In this document: positions 27,278 to 35,657 of the stretch, in pieces
Layout of the letters: each line of letters starts with the position of its first letter
Position numbering within the stretch: position 1 is the first letter of the stretch
NCBI GenBank assembly: GCA_963804245.1
Contig: CAWDPQ010000007.1
Location: 1 to 64,000 of the forward strand
Origin: CAWDPQ01 sp963804245
GTDB taxonomy: Bacteria > Acidobacteriota > Vicinamibacteria > Vicinamibacterales > 2-12-FULL-66-21
Direction of reading: 5' to 3'
DNA: 64,000 bases
The notes under the pieces: generated by a model
The model's input: only the letters and a program-made list of their open reading frames with translations
Told to the model about the DNA's origin: nothing
Database searches by the model: none
Position numbers and translations under genes: made by a program

Positions 27278-28116
27278 TGGCCAATCAGCTCGAGATAAGA
27301 CGCGACCATCGCTTCGATCGCAGAGTCGGGCGACATCTGCCCCTGCAGAAACGCGGTGCACGGCTTCCAGAACACCGATCGTCCTATGGCAAATCCCGCT
27401 GTCGACGGCAGGGCCGAGGCGGCGTCGAACCACTGTTCGATGAGCGCCGCGTCCGCGCCTTTGCCCAGGATCACTTGCTTCGGCTCCGGACGCTCGCGGA
27501 TCGCGACATCGATGATGGCCGCACCGGCCGTGCTGCTGGTGCCTTCGATCTTCCACAGATCCGGTACGAGGCCCCGACGATAGGATTCGCGGATCAGCGT
27601 CGCCAGCAGCGTCGGCCGCCCCTGCTCTTCGAATTCACGCTCGTCCTCGCCGCCTCGCATGATGATGATTTCCACGAGGAGGGGCATCCGCTCGCGCCGG
27701 CACCACGCCTGAAGCTCGAGAAGCTTGCGCATCTGCCCGTCCTTCGCACTTTCCTGCCACTCGGGCCGATAGCGGACCAGCACTTTCGCGAAACTGTTGC
27801 CGGCCAGGCCCGTGTGAAACGGCTCGTCCTGCCATTCGAGCGGGAACACGCCCGCTCGCTCCACCGGCGTGCCGACCGGGATACCGGCTGACTGCGCCGC
27901 GCGCACCGCGGCTGCGCCGTACATCGAGTCGAGCAGCAGCGCGCCGTTTGTTTGGACGTCCGCGGATTGTTCGCGGGCGGCGAGGAAGGCTTTGAATATG
28001 AGTTGCTTTACCTCGGCAATGCGCGGTCGAGCTACGCCCGCACCATCGCACCACTCTTCCCACTGCCACCGGTGATCCGACGCCAACATGTAGATGCGCT
28101 TGAGATTCATTGCCAT
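27250..28116 (-). CDS. iolJ: DUF2090 protein, probable 5-dehydro-2-deoxy-phosphogluconate aldolase
   Basis: A 288-residue TIM-barrel-type protein matching the DUF2090 domain that is fused to the C terminus of the kinase IolC in many bacteria. Recognisable segments are MLASDHRWQWEEWCD, GALLLDSMYG, GTPVERAGVFPLEW, LELQAWCRRERMPLLVEI, LVPDLWKIEGT and FAIGRSVFW. In the fused proteins this domain is taken to cleave 2-deoxy-5-keto-D-gluconate 6-phosphate to dihydroxyacetone phosphate and malonate semialdehyde. Here it is a separate gene about 6 kb from iolC. The gene symbol is by function only; it is not the class II aldolase of Bacillus. It begins 12 bases from the start of a divergent PfkB kinase gene and its 3' end overlaps the VWA gene. 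Confidence 0.75.
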   Translation of the reverse strand: MAMNLKRIYMLASDHRWQWEEWCDGAGVARPRIAEVKQLIFKAFLAAREQSADVQTNGALLLDSMYGAAAVRAAQSAGIPVGTPVERAGVFPLEWQDEPFHTGLAGNSFAKVLVRYRPEWQESAKDGQMRKLLELQAWCRRERMPLLVEIIIMRGGEDEREFEEQGRPTLLATLIRESYRRGLVPDLWKIEGTSSTAGAAIIDVAIRERPEPKQVILGKGADAALIEQWFDAASALPSTAGFAIGRSVFWKPCTAFLQGQMSPDSAIEAMVASYLELIGQWNRRAVTT

Positions 28117-28128
28117 ATACTGACCCGC

Positions 28129-29058
28129 ATGCCTTCACCCGCAATCTGGGACGTGGTCGGCATCGGAGCGAATTCCGTCGACTACGTCTATCGTCTGCCA
28201 GCCTACCCCGAACCGGATGGTCCGAACGCCAAGATGCGAATTTCCAACCATTCGATCTCGTGCGGCGGCCAGATGGCGACGGCACTCTCGACCTGCGCCG
28301 GGCTCGGACTTCGAGCCAAGTATATCGGCGCTACTGGTACGGATGACAACGGGCGCCGTATCCGCGATGAGCTGGCGAGGCGAGAGATTGATTCAACCGA
28401 CGTCGTCATACGCGATGTCGCCAATCAGTTCGCCATCATCCTCGTCGACGAGCACTCCGGCGAGCGCATCGTGATGTGGGATCGCGACGAGCGGCTGGCG
28501 CTGCGGACTCGAGAACTCCCTGAGGAGCTGCTCATCGCCACGCGCGTGCTCCATGTGGACGACGTCGACCAGGCGGCGGCCATCGCGGCGGCGCGGATCG
28601 GCCGTCAGGCCGGCGTGCAGGTGACGAGCGACATCGATCGCATCACCGACCGCACGGAAGATCTCATTGCGGCGGTGACCATTCCCATTTTCGCGGAGCA
28701 CGTCACGCCGACGCTGACCGGCGAAGCGGATCCCGAGCGAGCGCTGCGAAAGATCAGGCGGCGCCACGACGGGTGGCTTTGCGTCACGCTCGGCTCTCGC
28801 GGGGCCGTCCTGCTCGACGGCGATCGCCTGCACCACGTGCCGGCGTTCAAGGTCGAGGCCGTGGACACCACCGGTGCCGGCGATGTGTTTCGCGGCGCCT
28901 TCATCTACGCCATGCTGCGGGGTCACGAGCCAGCCGATGTCCTGCGCTACGCCAACGCCGCAGCGGGCCTCAGCTGCACCCGGCTGGGCGCGATGAACGG
29001 CGTGCCGTCGGCCGACGACGTGCAGAAGGTGCTGCGGGAAACCCCGGTCAGAAAGTAG
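28129..29058 (+). CDS. PfkB-family carbohydrate kinase
   Basis: A 309-residue ribokinase-like kinase. The N-terminal substrate-binding region has GIGANSVDYVYRLPAYPEPD, SISCGGQMATALSTCAGLG and GATGTDDNGRRI. The C-terminal ATP and anion-hole motif is VEAVDTTGAGDVFRGAFIYA, containing the catalytic base Asp in DTTGAGD. The substrate is a sugar or sugar acid that cannot be named; in this locus it may phosphorylate an inositol-derived intermediate or another sugar taken up by the ABC transporter. It is distinct from the IolC-like kinase at 34710. The ATG at 28129 fits the family start. The frame is open upstream into the divergent gene, but that sequence is not kinase-like. Confidence 0.83.
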   Translation: MPSPAIWDVVGIGANSVDYVYRLPAYPEPDGPNAKMRISNHSISCGGQMATALSTCAGLGLRAKYIGATGTDDNGRRIRDELARREIDSTDVVIRDVANQFAIILVDEHSGERIVMWDRDERLALRTRELPEELLIATRVLHVDDVDQAAAIAAARIGRQAGVQVTSDIDRITDRTEDLIAAVTIPIFAEHVTPTLTGEADPERALRKIRRRHDGWLCVTLGSRGAVLLDGDRLHHVPAFKVEAVDTTGAGDVFRGAFIYAMLRGHEPADVLRYANAAAGLSCTRLGAMNGVPSADDVQKVLRETPVRK

Positions 29059-29124
29059 GAAGAAAGGAAGAAGGGAGAAGAAGAAAATCTTTCTTCCTTC
29101 ATCCTTCTATCTTCTTGCTTTCCG
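29052..29124. repeat. Polypurine/polypyrimidine heptad array forming a hairpin between convergent genes
   Basis: The purine half is AAAGTAG, GAAGAAA, GGAAGAA, GGGAGAA, GAAGAAA (29052-29086). The pyrimidine half is TTTCTTC, CTTCATC, CTTCTAT, CTTCTTG, CTTTCCG (29090-29124). The halves are broadly complementary and can form a long imperfect hairpin. The array reaches into the last codons of both convergent genes, the PfkB kinase and iolB. It may act as a two-way terminator. Confidence 0.75.
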
Positions 29125-29977
29125 TGCCGTACGGCGGCGGCACGACGGGAACGCGTGGATCGGGCTCGGGCCAGCGGGCGCGGAACGGCGCATAGCGAGG
29201 GTCGTCGCTCGCGGCCATGCTTCGCCGCGTGCCCGCCAGCACATTCAAGTAGTACGCGTCGAATCCATGCGCGGCGACGAACGGGTGATATCCGTCGCGC
29301 ACGAGCACGAGCTCGCCACTCCTCACGGTCATCGTGACGTCGGGATTGTCCCGCGGACCGTAAAGCCGCTGCACACCGAACGCCTCCGGCTCGCGGAAAC
29401 GGTAGTAGTACGTTTCCTCGAGATCGACCTCGCCCGGAGGGGCATCGCGATCGTGTTTGTGCGGTGGATAGCTCGACCAGTTGCCGCCCGGCGTGAACAC
29501 CTCGCAGATCATGAGACGATGCGCCGGAAACGCCGGCGGCATGATGTCGACGATCTGACGCGTCGCATTGCCGCCGCCGCGGATTTCGAAGCCGCAGTCC
29601 TCCGGACGAATCACCCGTAGCGGAAACCGCCGCGAGGCGCGCGCCGCGCATTCAGCGATCACCGTCTGCCTCGTGGCCGTGACCACGAACTTGGTCCGCG
29701 GTGGCAGGTAGATCGCGTGCGGGTAGGCGCTGAACACATCGGCTCGCGGACCGAGCGGATGGTGCTCCCCGTCGCATTCGACGTCGCAATAGCCCTCGAG
29801 CAGGACCAGACAGATCTCCTCGCGGCGCGCGGCGCTCCGCCACGCGCTGCGCGCGGCCAGCTGATGGACGGCAAATCGAACGAACTGCCAGCCTGCCTGC
29901 TTCGGCGTCACGCCGATGGTTACTCCCGACCGCCGATCGGCAATCGTGCGCGGCTGGAGCCTGATTTTCGCAGCCAT
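29099..29977 (-). CDS. iolB: 5-deoxy-glucuronate isomerase (IolB)
   Basis: A 292-residue cupin-fold isomerase converting 5-deoxy-D-glucuronate to 2-deoxy-5-keto-D-gluconate in myo-inositol degradation. The metal site is visible as NWSSYPPHKHDRD followed by LEETYYYRF, giving two histidines and a glutamate, and near the C terminus VRDGYHPFVAAHGFDAYYLN supplies the last histidines. The frame is intact. The last residues (SKKIEG) are encoded within the heptad array, suggesting the 3' end has been remodelled. It is the last gene of the leftward transporter/iolG/iolB operon, starting 14 bases after iolG. Confidence 0.88.
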   Translation of the reverse strand: MAAKIRLQPRTIADRRSGVTIGVTPKQAGWQFVRFAVHQLAARSAWRSAARREEICLVLLEGYCDVECDGEHHPLGPRADVFSAYPHAIYLPPRTKFVVTATRQTVIAECAARASRRFPLRVIRPEDCGFEIRGGGNATRQIVDIMPPAFPAHRLMICEVFTPGGNWSSYPPHKHDRDAPPGEVDLEETYYYRFREPEAFGVQRLYGPRDNPDVTMTVRSGELVLVRDGYHPFVAAHGFDAYYLNVLAGTRRSMAASDDPRYAPFRARWPEPDPRVPVVPPPYGTESKKIEG

Positions 29978-29991
29978 ACGATTCCCCTTTG

Positions 29992-31023
29992 TTATTCGAT
30001 GCTCGAGACGCGGACGGTGCTGCCCGACCGGCAGGCCTGTGTAGCCGCGAGCGCAACCCGGAGCGCCTCGATGCCATCTCGGATCTTCACGGGTGGCTCG
30101 CGATCGGCGAGCACGTTCTGCGCAAAGTTCTGCAGCTGCCGTGTATACGCCCGCTCGAAGCGCTCCATGAAGTACGGCACCGTGTCGTGGGCAACGTTGC
30201 CCTTCGTGAGGAGCGTGACGGGCGTCTCCTGGATGTACCCGATCTTCACCGTGCCCTCGGTCCCGAGCAGCTCGGTCTGGATGTCGTAGCCGTAAACGCC
30301 ATTGCGGGTGATATCGATCACCCCGAGTCGGCCGTTGGTGAAGACCAGCGACGTGATGGCGTTGTCGAGATCACCGACCTTCCCCAGCTCCGGGAACACG
30401 AGCACGCCGCCGATAGCGGCCGTCGAGGCGACGTCGCCCATGAACCAGCGCGCCAGATCGAAATCATGGATGCCCATGTCGACGAGAATGCCGCCACTGC
30501 TGGCTGGATTGGCATACTCGATGCTCGGTGGAAACGGGTCGCGCGACGACGACTTGAACACGACGGGTTGGCCGATCCGCCCTTCATCGACCTGTTTCTT
30601 GGCCGCGGCATAACCGGGATCGAAGCGCCGCATGAAGCCCATTTGAAAAAAGCACCCGCTCTTCTCGACCGCGGACTGCATCTCCCGGCACTCAGCGAGT
30701 GAAAGCGCCAGCGGCTTTTCACAGAAGATCGGCTTGCGGTGGGCGGCGGCATGGACGACCACGTCGCGATGGGTGTGCGTCGGGCTCACGATGACCACCG
30801 CGTCGACGTTCTTGTCGGCGATGAGCTCTTCCGGCGTCGCGTACGACGCGGGCACGTCCCACTCCGCGGCAACCTCCTTCGCCGCGGCAACATTGGGATC
30901 CGCTACCGCTGTCAGCCGTGTTTCGGGAATCCGCGTGGAAAGATCCCTCGCGTAGACTCGACCGAGTCGACCGACCCCCACCAGGCCGACCTGCAGGCGT
31001 CGGCGGCCAGACGATGTGCTCAT
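29992..31023 (-). CDS. iolG: Inositol 2-dehydrogenase-type oxidoreductase (IolG)
   Basis: A 343-residue Gfo/Idh/MocA-family NAD-dependent dehydrogenase. The N-terminal Rossmann fold has VGLVGVGRLGRVYARDL, the lysine motif is FCEKPLALSLAECREM, and the active-site histidine lies in ILVDMGIHDFDLARWFMGD. It is expected to oxidise myo-inositol to 2-keto-myo-inositol (scyllo-inosose), the entry step of the pathway encoded here. The ATG at 31023 overlaps the stop of the substrate-binding protein gene as ATGA, so translation is coupled. A related inositol isomer or sugar could also be the substrate, but the surrounding iol genes favour myo-inositol. Confidence 0.85.
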   Translation of the reverse strand: MSTSSGRRRLQVGLVGVGRLGRVYARDLSTRIPETRLTAVADPNVAAAKEVAAEWDVPASYATPEELIADKNVDAVVIVSPTHTHRDVVVHAAAHRKPIFCEKPLALSLAECREMQSAVEKSGCFFQMGFMRRFDPGYAAAKKQVDEGRIGQPVVFKSSSRDPFPPSIEYANPASSGGILVDMGIHDFDLARWFMGDVASTAAIGGVLVFPELGKVGDLDNAITSLVFTNGRLGVIDITRNGVYGYDIQTELLGTEGTVKIGYIQETPVTLLTKGNVAHDTVPYFMERFERAYTRQLQNFAQNVLADREPPVKIRDGIEALRVALAATQACRSGSTVRVSSIE

Positions 31024-31967
31024 TGACGTGCGTTCTCCTTGGTCACGAGGCCGATGCGGATGCCGATGTCGGCAGGCACGGTCTCTCCCCTGATTGCCTT
31101 GACCGCCATTTCGACCGCGGCCTTCCCCATTTCATCCGGATACTGTGCAACCGTGGCCGCCATCGCGCCGCTTTCGAGCGCCGCGCGCGCATCTTTGACC
31201 GCGTCGAACCCGAGCACGCGAATCTTGCCGGCCTTGCCGCCGGCGTTGATGGCTTCGATGGCGCCAAGCGCCATCATGTCGTTGCAGGCGAAAACGGTGT
31301 CGATGTCGGGATGCGCCTGCAGGATGTTCTGAAAGACGTTGAACCCCTGGTCGCGTTCCCAGTTCGCCGTCTGCGAGGCGAGAATTTCGATACCTGCGCT
31401 TCCCTTCACCGCCTCGCGGAAACCCTTCACCCGCGAGTCGCCAGTCTCGTGGCCGGCGATGCCTTCGAGGATGGCGACCTTTGCCTTGCCGCTCGAGGCC
31501 TTGACCAGGTACTCGCCAATCAACTGGCCGCCGCGAAAGTTATCGGACCCGACGAAGCTCGCGGTCCTGACGCCGGCGTCGGCCGCGGCTTTCCCGTCGA
31601 GCCGGGTATCGACGACTACCACCGGGATGTTGGCCTGGTTGGCCTTCCCGATCGCCGGCACCACCTCGCGGGATCCTGATGGCGTGACAGCGAGGGCGTT
31701 CACACGCGCCTGGATCAGGTTCTCGATGATCTGCATCTGCTTGTCGACATCGGTCTCCCGTTCGGCAGCCTGGACGGTGAGGTCCACGTTCAGCGTCTTC
31801 GCCGCCTCCTCCGCACCGCGCTGCATCTCGATGAAGAACGGGTTGTTCAATGTCTTCAGCACCAACGCGACGCGAGGCCGCTCGCCGGACGGCGTCCCGC
31901 GGTTGCAGGCGACGGCTGCGACCGCCAGCAGACACACGCAGGAAAATACGAATGATCGTCGAGACAT
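31020..31967 (-). CDS. Sugar/inositol ABC transporter substrate-binding lipoprotein
   Basis: A 315-residue periplasmic binding protein of the ribose-binding (type I) class. It starts with a lipoprotein signal, SFVFSCVCLLAVAAVACN, whose cysteine would be lipidated. Next come VALVLKTLNNPFFIEMQRGA and IIENLIQARVNALAVTPSGS, then NDMMALGAIEAINAGGKAGK and RVLGFDAVKDARAALESGAM near the C terminus. The ATG at 31967 has AAGGAG 6 bases upstream. It sits between the permease gene and iolG in one operon, so the likely ligand is myo-inositol or a stereoisomer; the ligand is inferred only from position. Confidence 0.86.
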   Translation of the reverse strand: MSRRSFVFSCVCLLAVAAVACNRGTPSGERPRVALVLKTLNNPFFIEMQRGAEEAAKTLNVDLTVQAAERETDVDKQMQIIENLIQARVNALAVTPSGSREVVPAIGKANQANIPVVVVDTRLDGKAAADAGVRTASFVGSDNFRGGQLIGEYLVKASSGKAKVAILEGIAGHETGDSRVKGFREAVKGSAGIEILASQTANWERDQGFNVFQNILQAHPDIDTVFACNDMMALGAIEAINAGGKAGKIRVLGFDAVKDARAALESGAMAATVAQYPDEMGKAAVEMAVKAIRGETVPADIGIRIGLVTKENARQ

Positions 31968-31994
31968 GTGGCTCCTTGCTGCTCGCAAGCATCT

Positions 31995-32073
31995 GAACTC
32001 CCAACTTCCAACTCCCAGGAGCCGTCTGTCTCGCCGTTTCCTTTCGGGAGTTGGAAATTGGGATCGGGAGTCA
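31995..32073. repeat. Heptad array forming a 17-bp inverted repeat inside the transporter operon
   Basis: The left part is GAACTCC, CAACTTC, CAACTCC, CAGGAGC (31995-32022); the right part is GGGAGTT, GGAAATT, GGGATCG, GGAGTCA (32046-32073). Bases 32000-32016 and 32046-32062 pair with a single mismatch across a 29-base spacer. It lies in the 115-base gap between the permease and binding-protein genes, where a hairpin could change the relative expression of transporter parts. Confidence 0.75.
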
Positions 32074-32082
32074 TCACGTGAC

Positions 32083-33024
32083 TCACGCCTTCTTTGACTT
32101 CAGCACAGTGTCCAGCAGCACTGCAAACACGATCACCAGCCCGATGACGACCTGCTGCAGGAACGACGACACCCCGAGCAGGTTCAGGCCGTTGCGGAGC
32201 ACGCCCATGATGAGCGCACCAATCAACGTGCCGCCGACGCCCCCCTCACCCCCGGACAGGCTGGTCCCGCCGATGACCGTCGCCGCGATCGCGTCGAGCT
32301 CATACATGATCCCGGCGATCGGCTGCGCCGAGTTCAGCCGCGCCGTGAGCAGCACGGCGGCAATCGCGCTCGTGAGTCCGGAGACGCCATACACGAGGGT
32401 CTTGTGCAGCCGTACGTTGACGCCCGAGAGCCGCGTCGCTTCCTCATTGCCGCCCATCGCATACACGTAGCGCCCGAAGCGTGTCGAGGACAGAACGAAG
32501 CGCGCAGCCAGATAAACGGCAGCGGTGATCACCACCGGCGCCGGAATGCCGAGGATGCGCGCGGTTGCGAGGCTCCGAAAGCTCTGTTCGAAGCCCGACA
32601 CCGGACGGCCCTCGGTGAAGAGCAGGGCGCAACCGCGGGCAATGCTCATCATCCCCAGCGTGGCGATGAATGGCGGCAGCCGTCCCCAGGCGATGGCGAT
32701 GCCGTTGAAGGCGCCGAAGGCAAACCCGATCGCGAGACCGGCGGCCATCGCCGGCAGCACCGCCCATCCCTCCTGCAGCAGCGTCGCCATCACGACGCCC
32801 GAGAGCGCGAGGACCGAGCCGACCGACAAATCGATGCCACCGGACAGGATCACGAACGTCATGCCGACGGCGATCACCGCGTTGATGGACGTCTGCTCGA
32901 GGACGTTGAGCAGGTTCGAGACCGTCAGGAAATGCGGGGTGAGGATCCACAGCAGCAGGCACAGACCCACGAGCCCCGCCAAGGTGCCCAGCCGCCGCCC
33001 GGATAACGCCAGACGCTGCCACAT
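32083..33024 (-). CDS. Ribose-type ABC transporter permease
   Basis: A 313-residue inner-membrane permease of the RbsC class with eight to ten hydrophobic helices. Characteristic segments are NAVIAVGMTFVILSGGIDLS, VGSVLALSGV, PPFIATLGMMSIARGCALLF and TRFGRYVYAMGGNEEATRLS, and the coupling-loop region AATVIGGTSLSGGEGGVGGT. It transports a monosaccharide or cyclitol, inferred as inositol from the locus. The ATG (33022-33024) directly abuts the TGA of the ATPase gene (33025-33027). The frame is intact and of normal length. Confidence 0.88.
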   Translation of the reverse strand: MWQRLALSGRRLGTLAGLVGLCLLLWILTPHFLTVSNLLNVLEQTSINAVIAVGMTFVILSGGIDLSVGSVLALSGVVMATLLQEGWAVLPAMAAGLAIGFAFGAFNGIAIAWGRLPPFIATLGMMSIARGCALLFTEGRPVSGFEQSFRSLATARILGIPAPVVITAAVYLAARFVLSSTRFGRYVYAMGGNEEATRLSGVNVRLHKTLVYGVSGLTSAIAAVLLTARLNSAQPIAGIMYELDAIAATVIGGTSLSGGEGGVGGTLIGALIMGVLRNGLNLLGVSSFLQQVVIGLVIVFAVLLDTVLKSKKA

Positions 33025-34533
33025 TCAGGATGCCAGCCCCAGGGCCGCGTGCAGCACCGCTTCCTGCGTGGCTCCGTGCGCGTCGAGCATCGCCTGCACA
33101 CGCCCCTGATGCATCACCAGGATGCGGTCGCTCATGCCCATGACTTCCGGCAGGTCGGACGAGATCATCAGAATCCCGGCCCCGTCGGCGGCGAGACGAT
33201 CGAGCAGCGTGTAGATCTCCATTTTCGCGCCGACGTCGATCCCGCGCGTCGGCTCGTCGACAATCAAGACATCGGCCCCTGCGGCCAGCCATTTGCCGAG
33301 GACCACCTTCTGCTGGTTGCCGCCGCTGAGCGTCAGGACCCGCGTATCGATGCTGGGGGTCTTGATTCGCAGCTCGCGCGTCCACCGCGTGGCGATCTGC
33401 TCTTCGCGGGTGCGGCTGACGACGCCCGCGCGACTGAGCCGCGAGAGCTGCGGCAGCGACAGGTTGGCGGCGACGCTCTGCGGCAGCACCAGGCCCTGGC
33501 GCTTGCGATCCTCGGGCACCAGGCCGATGCCCGCCCGAATCGCATCGCGTGGGCTGCGCACGCGCACCGGCTTGCCATTGACGGTGATGCGGCCCGAATC
33601 CGGCGTGTCAGCGCCGGCAATCACGCGCGCCAGCTCCGTCCGCCCGGCGCCAAGCAGCCCGGCAACGCCGAGCACTTCGCCACGGTGCAGCGTGAAGCTC
33701 ACGTCGCGGAGACGCGCGCCGCGGCTGACGCCTTCCACGCGCAGGATCTCGGCGCCCTTCGTCCGCGTCGGCGGCGGGTAATGCTCGGAGATGTCCCGAT
33801 TCGCCATCATTCGGACGAGCTCGGGAATCGGTGCCGGCAGCGTTCGCGTGCCGATGAAGCGGCCGTCGCGCAGAACCGTCGCCCGATGTCCGACCCGGGC
33901 CAGCTCCTCCAGGCGGTGGGAAATGTAAATGACGGAGCCCCCTTCGCCGGTGAATCTGCGGATGGCGGCAAACAGCTCTTCGATCTCCGAGGCCGTCAGC
34001 GCCGAGGTCGGCTCGTCCATGATCAGGATTCGCGCGCGCAGCGAGAGCGCCTTCGCGATTTCGACCATCTGCTGCTCAGCCACGCCCAGAGTGGTGACGG
34101 GCGCTTCCGGGTCGACGACGGTCCCGAGCGACTGCAGCAACGCGCGCGCCCGTTTGACGAGCGCGCCGCGATCGATGACCCCGGCGCGAAACATCGGCTC
34201 GCGCCCGAGATAGATGTTCTCGGCGGCCGACAGCTGCGGAACGAGGTTGAATTCCTGATAAATCGTGCTGATGCCGATCGCCTGCGCTTCCCGCGGCGAA
34301 TTGAGCACCACCGGACGTTCGTCGATGAGGATTTCCCCGGCATCGCGCACGCACGCGCCGCTGAGGATTTTCATCAGCGTGGATTTGCCGGCACCATTCT
34401 CCCCCAGCAGGGCGTGGACTTCTCCGCGCCGCAGATCGAAGCTCACGTCGTCGAGCGCCACGACGCCAGGGAATGCTTTGCGGATGCCACGCATCTGCAG
34501 CAGTACCGGGACGTCCGAATCGGATGGGCTCAT
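33025..34533 (-). CDS. Sugar ABC transporter ATPase (RbsA/MglA type, two nucleotide-binding domains)
   Basis: A 502-residue cytosolic ATPase with tandem nucleotide-binding domains. Domain 1 has Walker A GENGAGKSTLMKILSG, signature TLGVAEQQMVEIAKALSLRA and Walker B ILIMDEPTSALT. Domain 2 has a degenerate Walker A (GLLGAGRTELARVI), a strong signature LSGGNQQKVVLGKWLAAGAD and Walker B VLIVDEPTRGIDVG. The asymmetric second domain is normal for carbohydrate-uptake-2 transporters. The ATG at 34533 is chosen because the family starts near VLLQMRGIRKAFPGVVALDD; the frame stays open upstream into the divergent iolC gene. It is the first gene of the leftward operon, facing iolC across about 180 bases. 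Confidence 0.88.
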   Translation of the reverse strand: MSPSDSDVPVLLQMRGIRKAFPGVVALDDVSFDLRRGEVHALLGENGAGKSTLMKILSGACVRDAGEILIDERPVVLNSPREAQAIGISTIYQEFNLVPQLSAAENIYLGREPMFRAGVIDRGALVKRARALLQSLGTVVDPEAPVTTLGVAEQQMVEIAKALSLRARILIMDEPTSALTASEIEELFAAIRRFTGEGGSVIYISHRLEELARVGHRATVLRDGRFIGTRTLPAPIPELVRMMANRDISEHYPPPTRTKGAEILRVEGVSRGARLRDVSFTLHRGEVLGVAGLLGAGRTELARVIAGADTPDSGRITVNGKPVRVRSPRDAIRAGIGLVPEDRKRQGLVLPQSVAANLSLPQLSRLSRAGVVSRTREEQIATRWTRELRIKTPSIDTRVLTLSGGNQQKVVLGKWLAAGADVLIVDEPTRGIDVGAKMEIYTLLDRLAADGAGILMISSDLPEVMGMSDRILVMHQGRVQAMLDAHGATQEAVLHAALGLAS

Positions 34534-34585
34534 TGGAGCGGTGACCGAGCATCGGCCGCGCGGGCTTCGCTCAAGTACGGAAGGA

Positions 34586-34616
34586 TGGACGCCAGGATTC
34601 GCGTGCCGACTATAAT
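34586..34616 (+). promoter_or_regulatory. Candidate promoter for the iolCDE operon
   Basis: A perfect TATAAT is present at 34611-34616 in the gap between the divergent transporter and iolC operons. No good TTGACA lies 16-18 bases upstream (the sequence there is close to GGACGC), so an activator or alternative sigma factor may be needed. The same bases read as TATAGT-like on the other strand, so the site could also serve the leftward operon. Confidence 0.4.
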
Positions 34617-34709
34617 CCGGATACGCGGCGGGCATCAAGCTGCAGCGGCCGAAACTTGATGCGCTATCCACGAATCCTGCGGATCCGATCGCAACGAGCG
34701 ACAAACAAC

Positions 34710-35657
34710 GTGACCTACGACGTGCTGACGATGGGCCGGAGTTGCATCGACCTGTACGCCCATCAAATCGGTGTGCCCATCACCGAGGTGACCAGTTTCG
34801 ATGCTTACGTGGGAGGCTGTCCGACGAACATCAGCGTCGGCACGCGACGGCTCGGCCTGCGATCGGCACTCCTGACCGCGGTTGGCGACGACCAGGTGGC
34901 GGATTTCGTGCTGGCATTCCTCAATCGTGAGGGCGTCGAGACACGATTCATCCCGCGCAAGCCGGGACGCCGGACGAGTGCGGTCATCATGGCCATTCAA
35001 CCGCCCGACCGGTTTCCGCTGACGTTCTACCGAGAGGGCTGCGCCGACCGCGAGCTGACCACCGAAGACGTAGAGCGTGCGCCGGTTGCCGAAAGCGCCA
35101 TCGTCCTCGTCACCGGAACCGGACTGAGCCACGAACCGTCGCGGTCGGCCACGATGCATGCGGCACAGAGGGCGGCTGCCGCGGGCTCCCAGGTGTTCGT
35201 CGACGTCGACTACCGTCCCGACCAGTGGTCCTCACGCGCTGCCTTCGCCGCCGCCGTGCAGCAGCTCATGCGGCACGCTGCGCTGGTGATCGGGACCGAA
35301 GAGGAATTCGGCGCCGCCGCCGACAACGACGACGTCGAGGGCGCGATTCGAACGCTGCAGAAGGTGACGGATGCGCCCTTGGTCTTGAAACGCGGCGCGC
35401 GCGGTGCCACGCTGTTCCGGAACGGTACGACAACGGATGTCGCTCCGTTTCGGATCGAGGTCCTGAATGTCCTCGGCGCCGGTGATGCCTTCGCCAGCGG
35501 CCTGATTACCGGCATTCGGCGCGGCTGGCCGCTGGAACGCGCAATCCGAATGGGCAATGCCACAGGTGCCATTGTCGTCACCCGACATGGCTGCGCCAAT
35601 TTCATGCCGACAGACGCCGAAGTCGAAGCGTTCGTCCGCGACCAGGGGGGCTGGTGA
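34710..35657 (+). CDS. iolC: 5-dehydro-2-deoxygluconokinase (IolC)
   Basis: A 315-residue PfkB-family kinase. The start VTYDVLTMGRSCIDLYAHQI, with GVPITEVTSFDAYVGGCPTN close behind, is diagnostic of IolC. The ATP/anion-hole motif is EVLNVLGAGDAFASGLITGI, with the catalytic Asp in GAGDA. It phosphorylates 2-deoxy-5-keto-D-gluconate in myo-inositol breakdown. Unlike many bacterial IolC proteins it lacks the C-terminal DUF2090 aldolase domain, which is encoded separately at 27250-28116. The GTG at 34710 matches the family start; an in-frame ATG at 34659 would add 17 basic residues. The stop overlaps the iolD start as GTGA. Confidence 0.87.
   Translation: MTYDVLTMGRSCIDLYAHQIGVPITEVTSFDAYVGGCPTNISVGTRRLGLRSALLTAVGDDQVADFVLAFLNREGVETRFIPRKPGRRTSAVIMAIQPPDRFPLTFYREGCADRELTTEDVERAPVAESAIVLVTGTGLSHEPSRSATMHAAQRAAAAGSQVFVDVDYRPDQWSSRAAFAAAVQQLMRHAALVIGTEEEFGAAADNDDVEGAIRTLQKVTDAPLVLKRGARGATLFRNGTTTDVAPFRIEVLNVLGAGDAFASGLITGIRRGWPLERAIRMGNATGAIVVTRHGCANFMPTDAEVEAFVRDQGGW

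Noticed and set aside
33049..34659. Plus-strand reading frame of 536 codons
   Set aside because: It is antisense to the ABC ATPase gene, whose Walker and signature motifs are complete.
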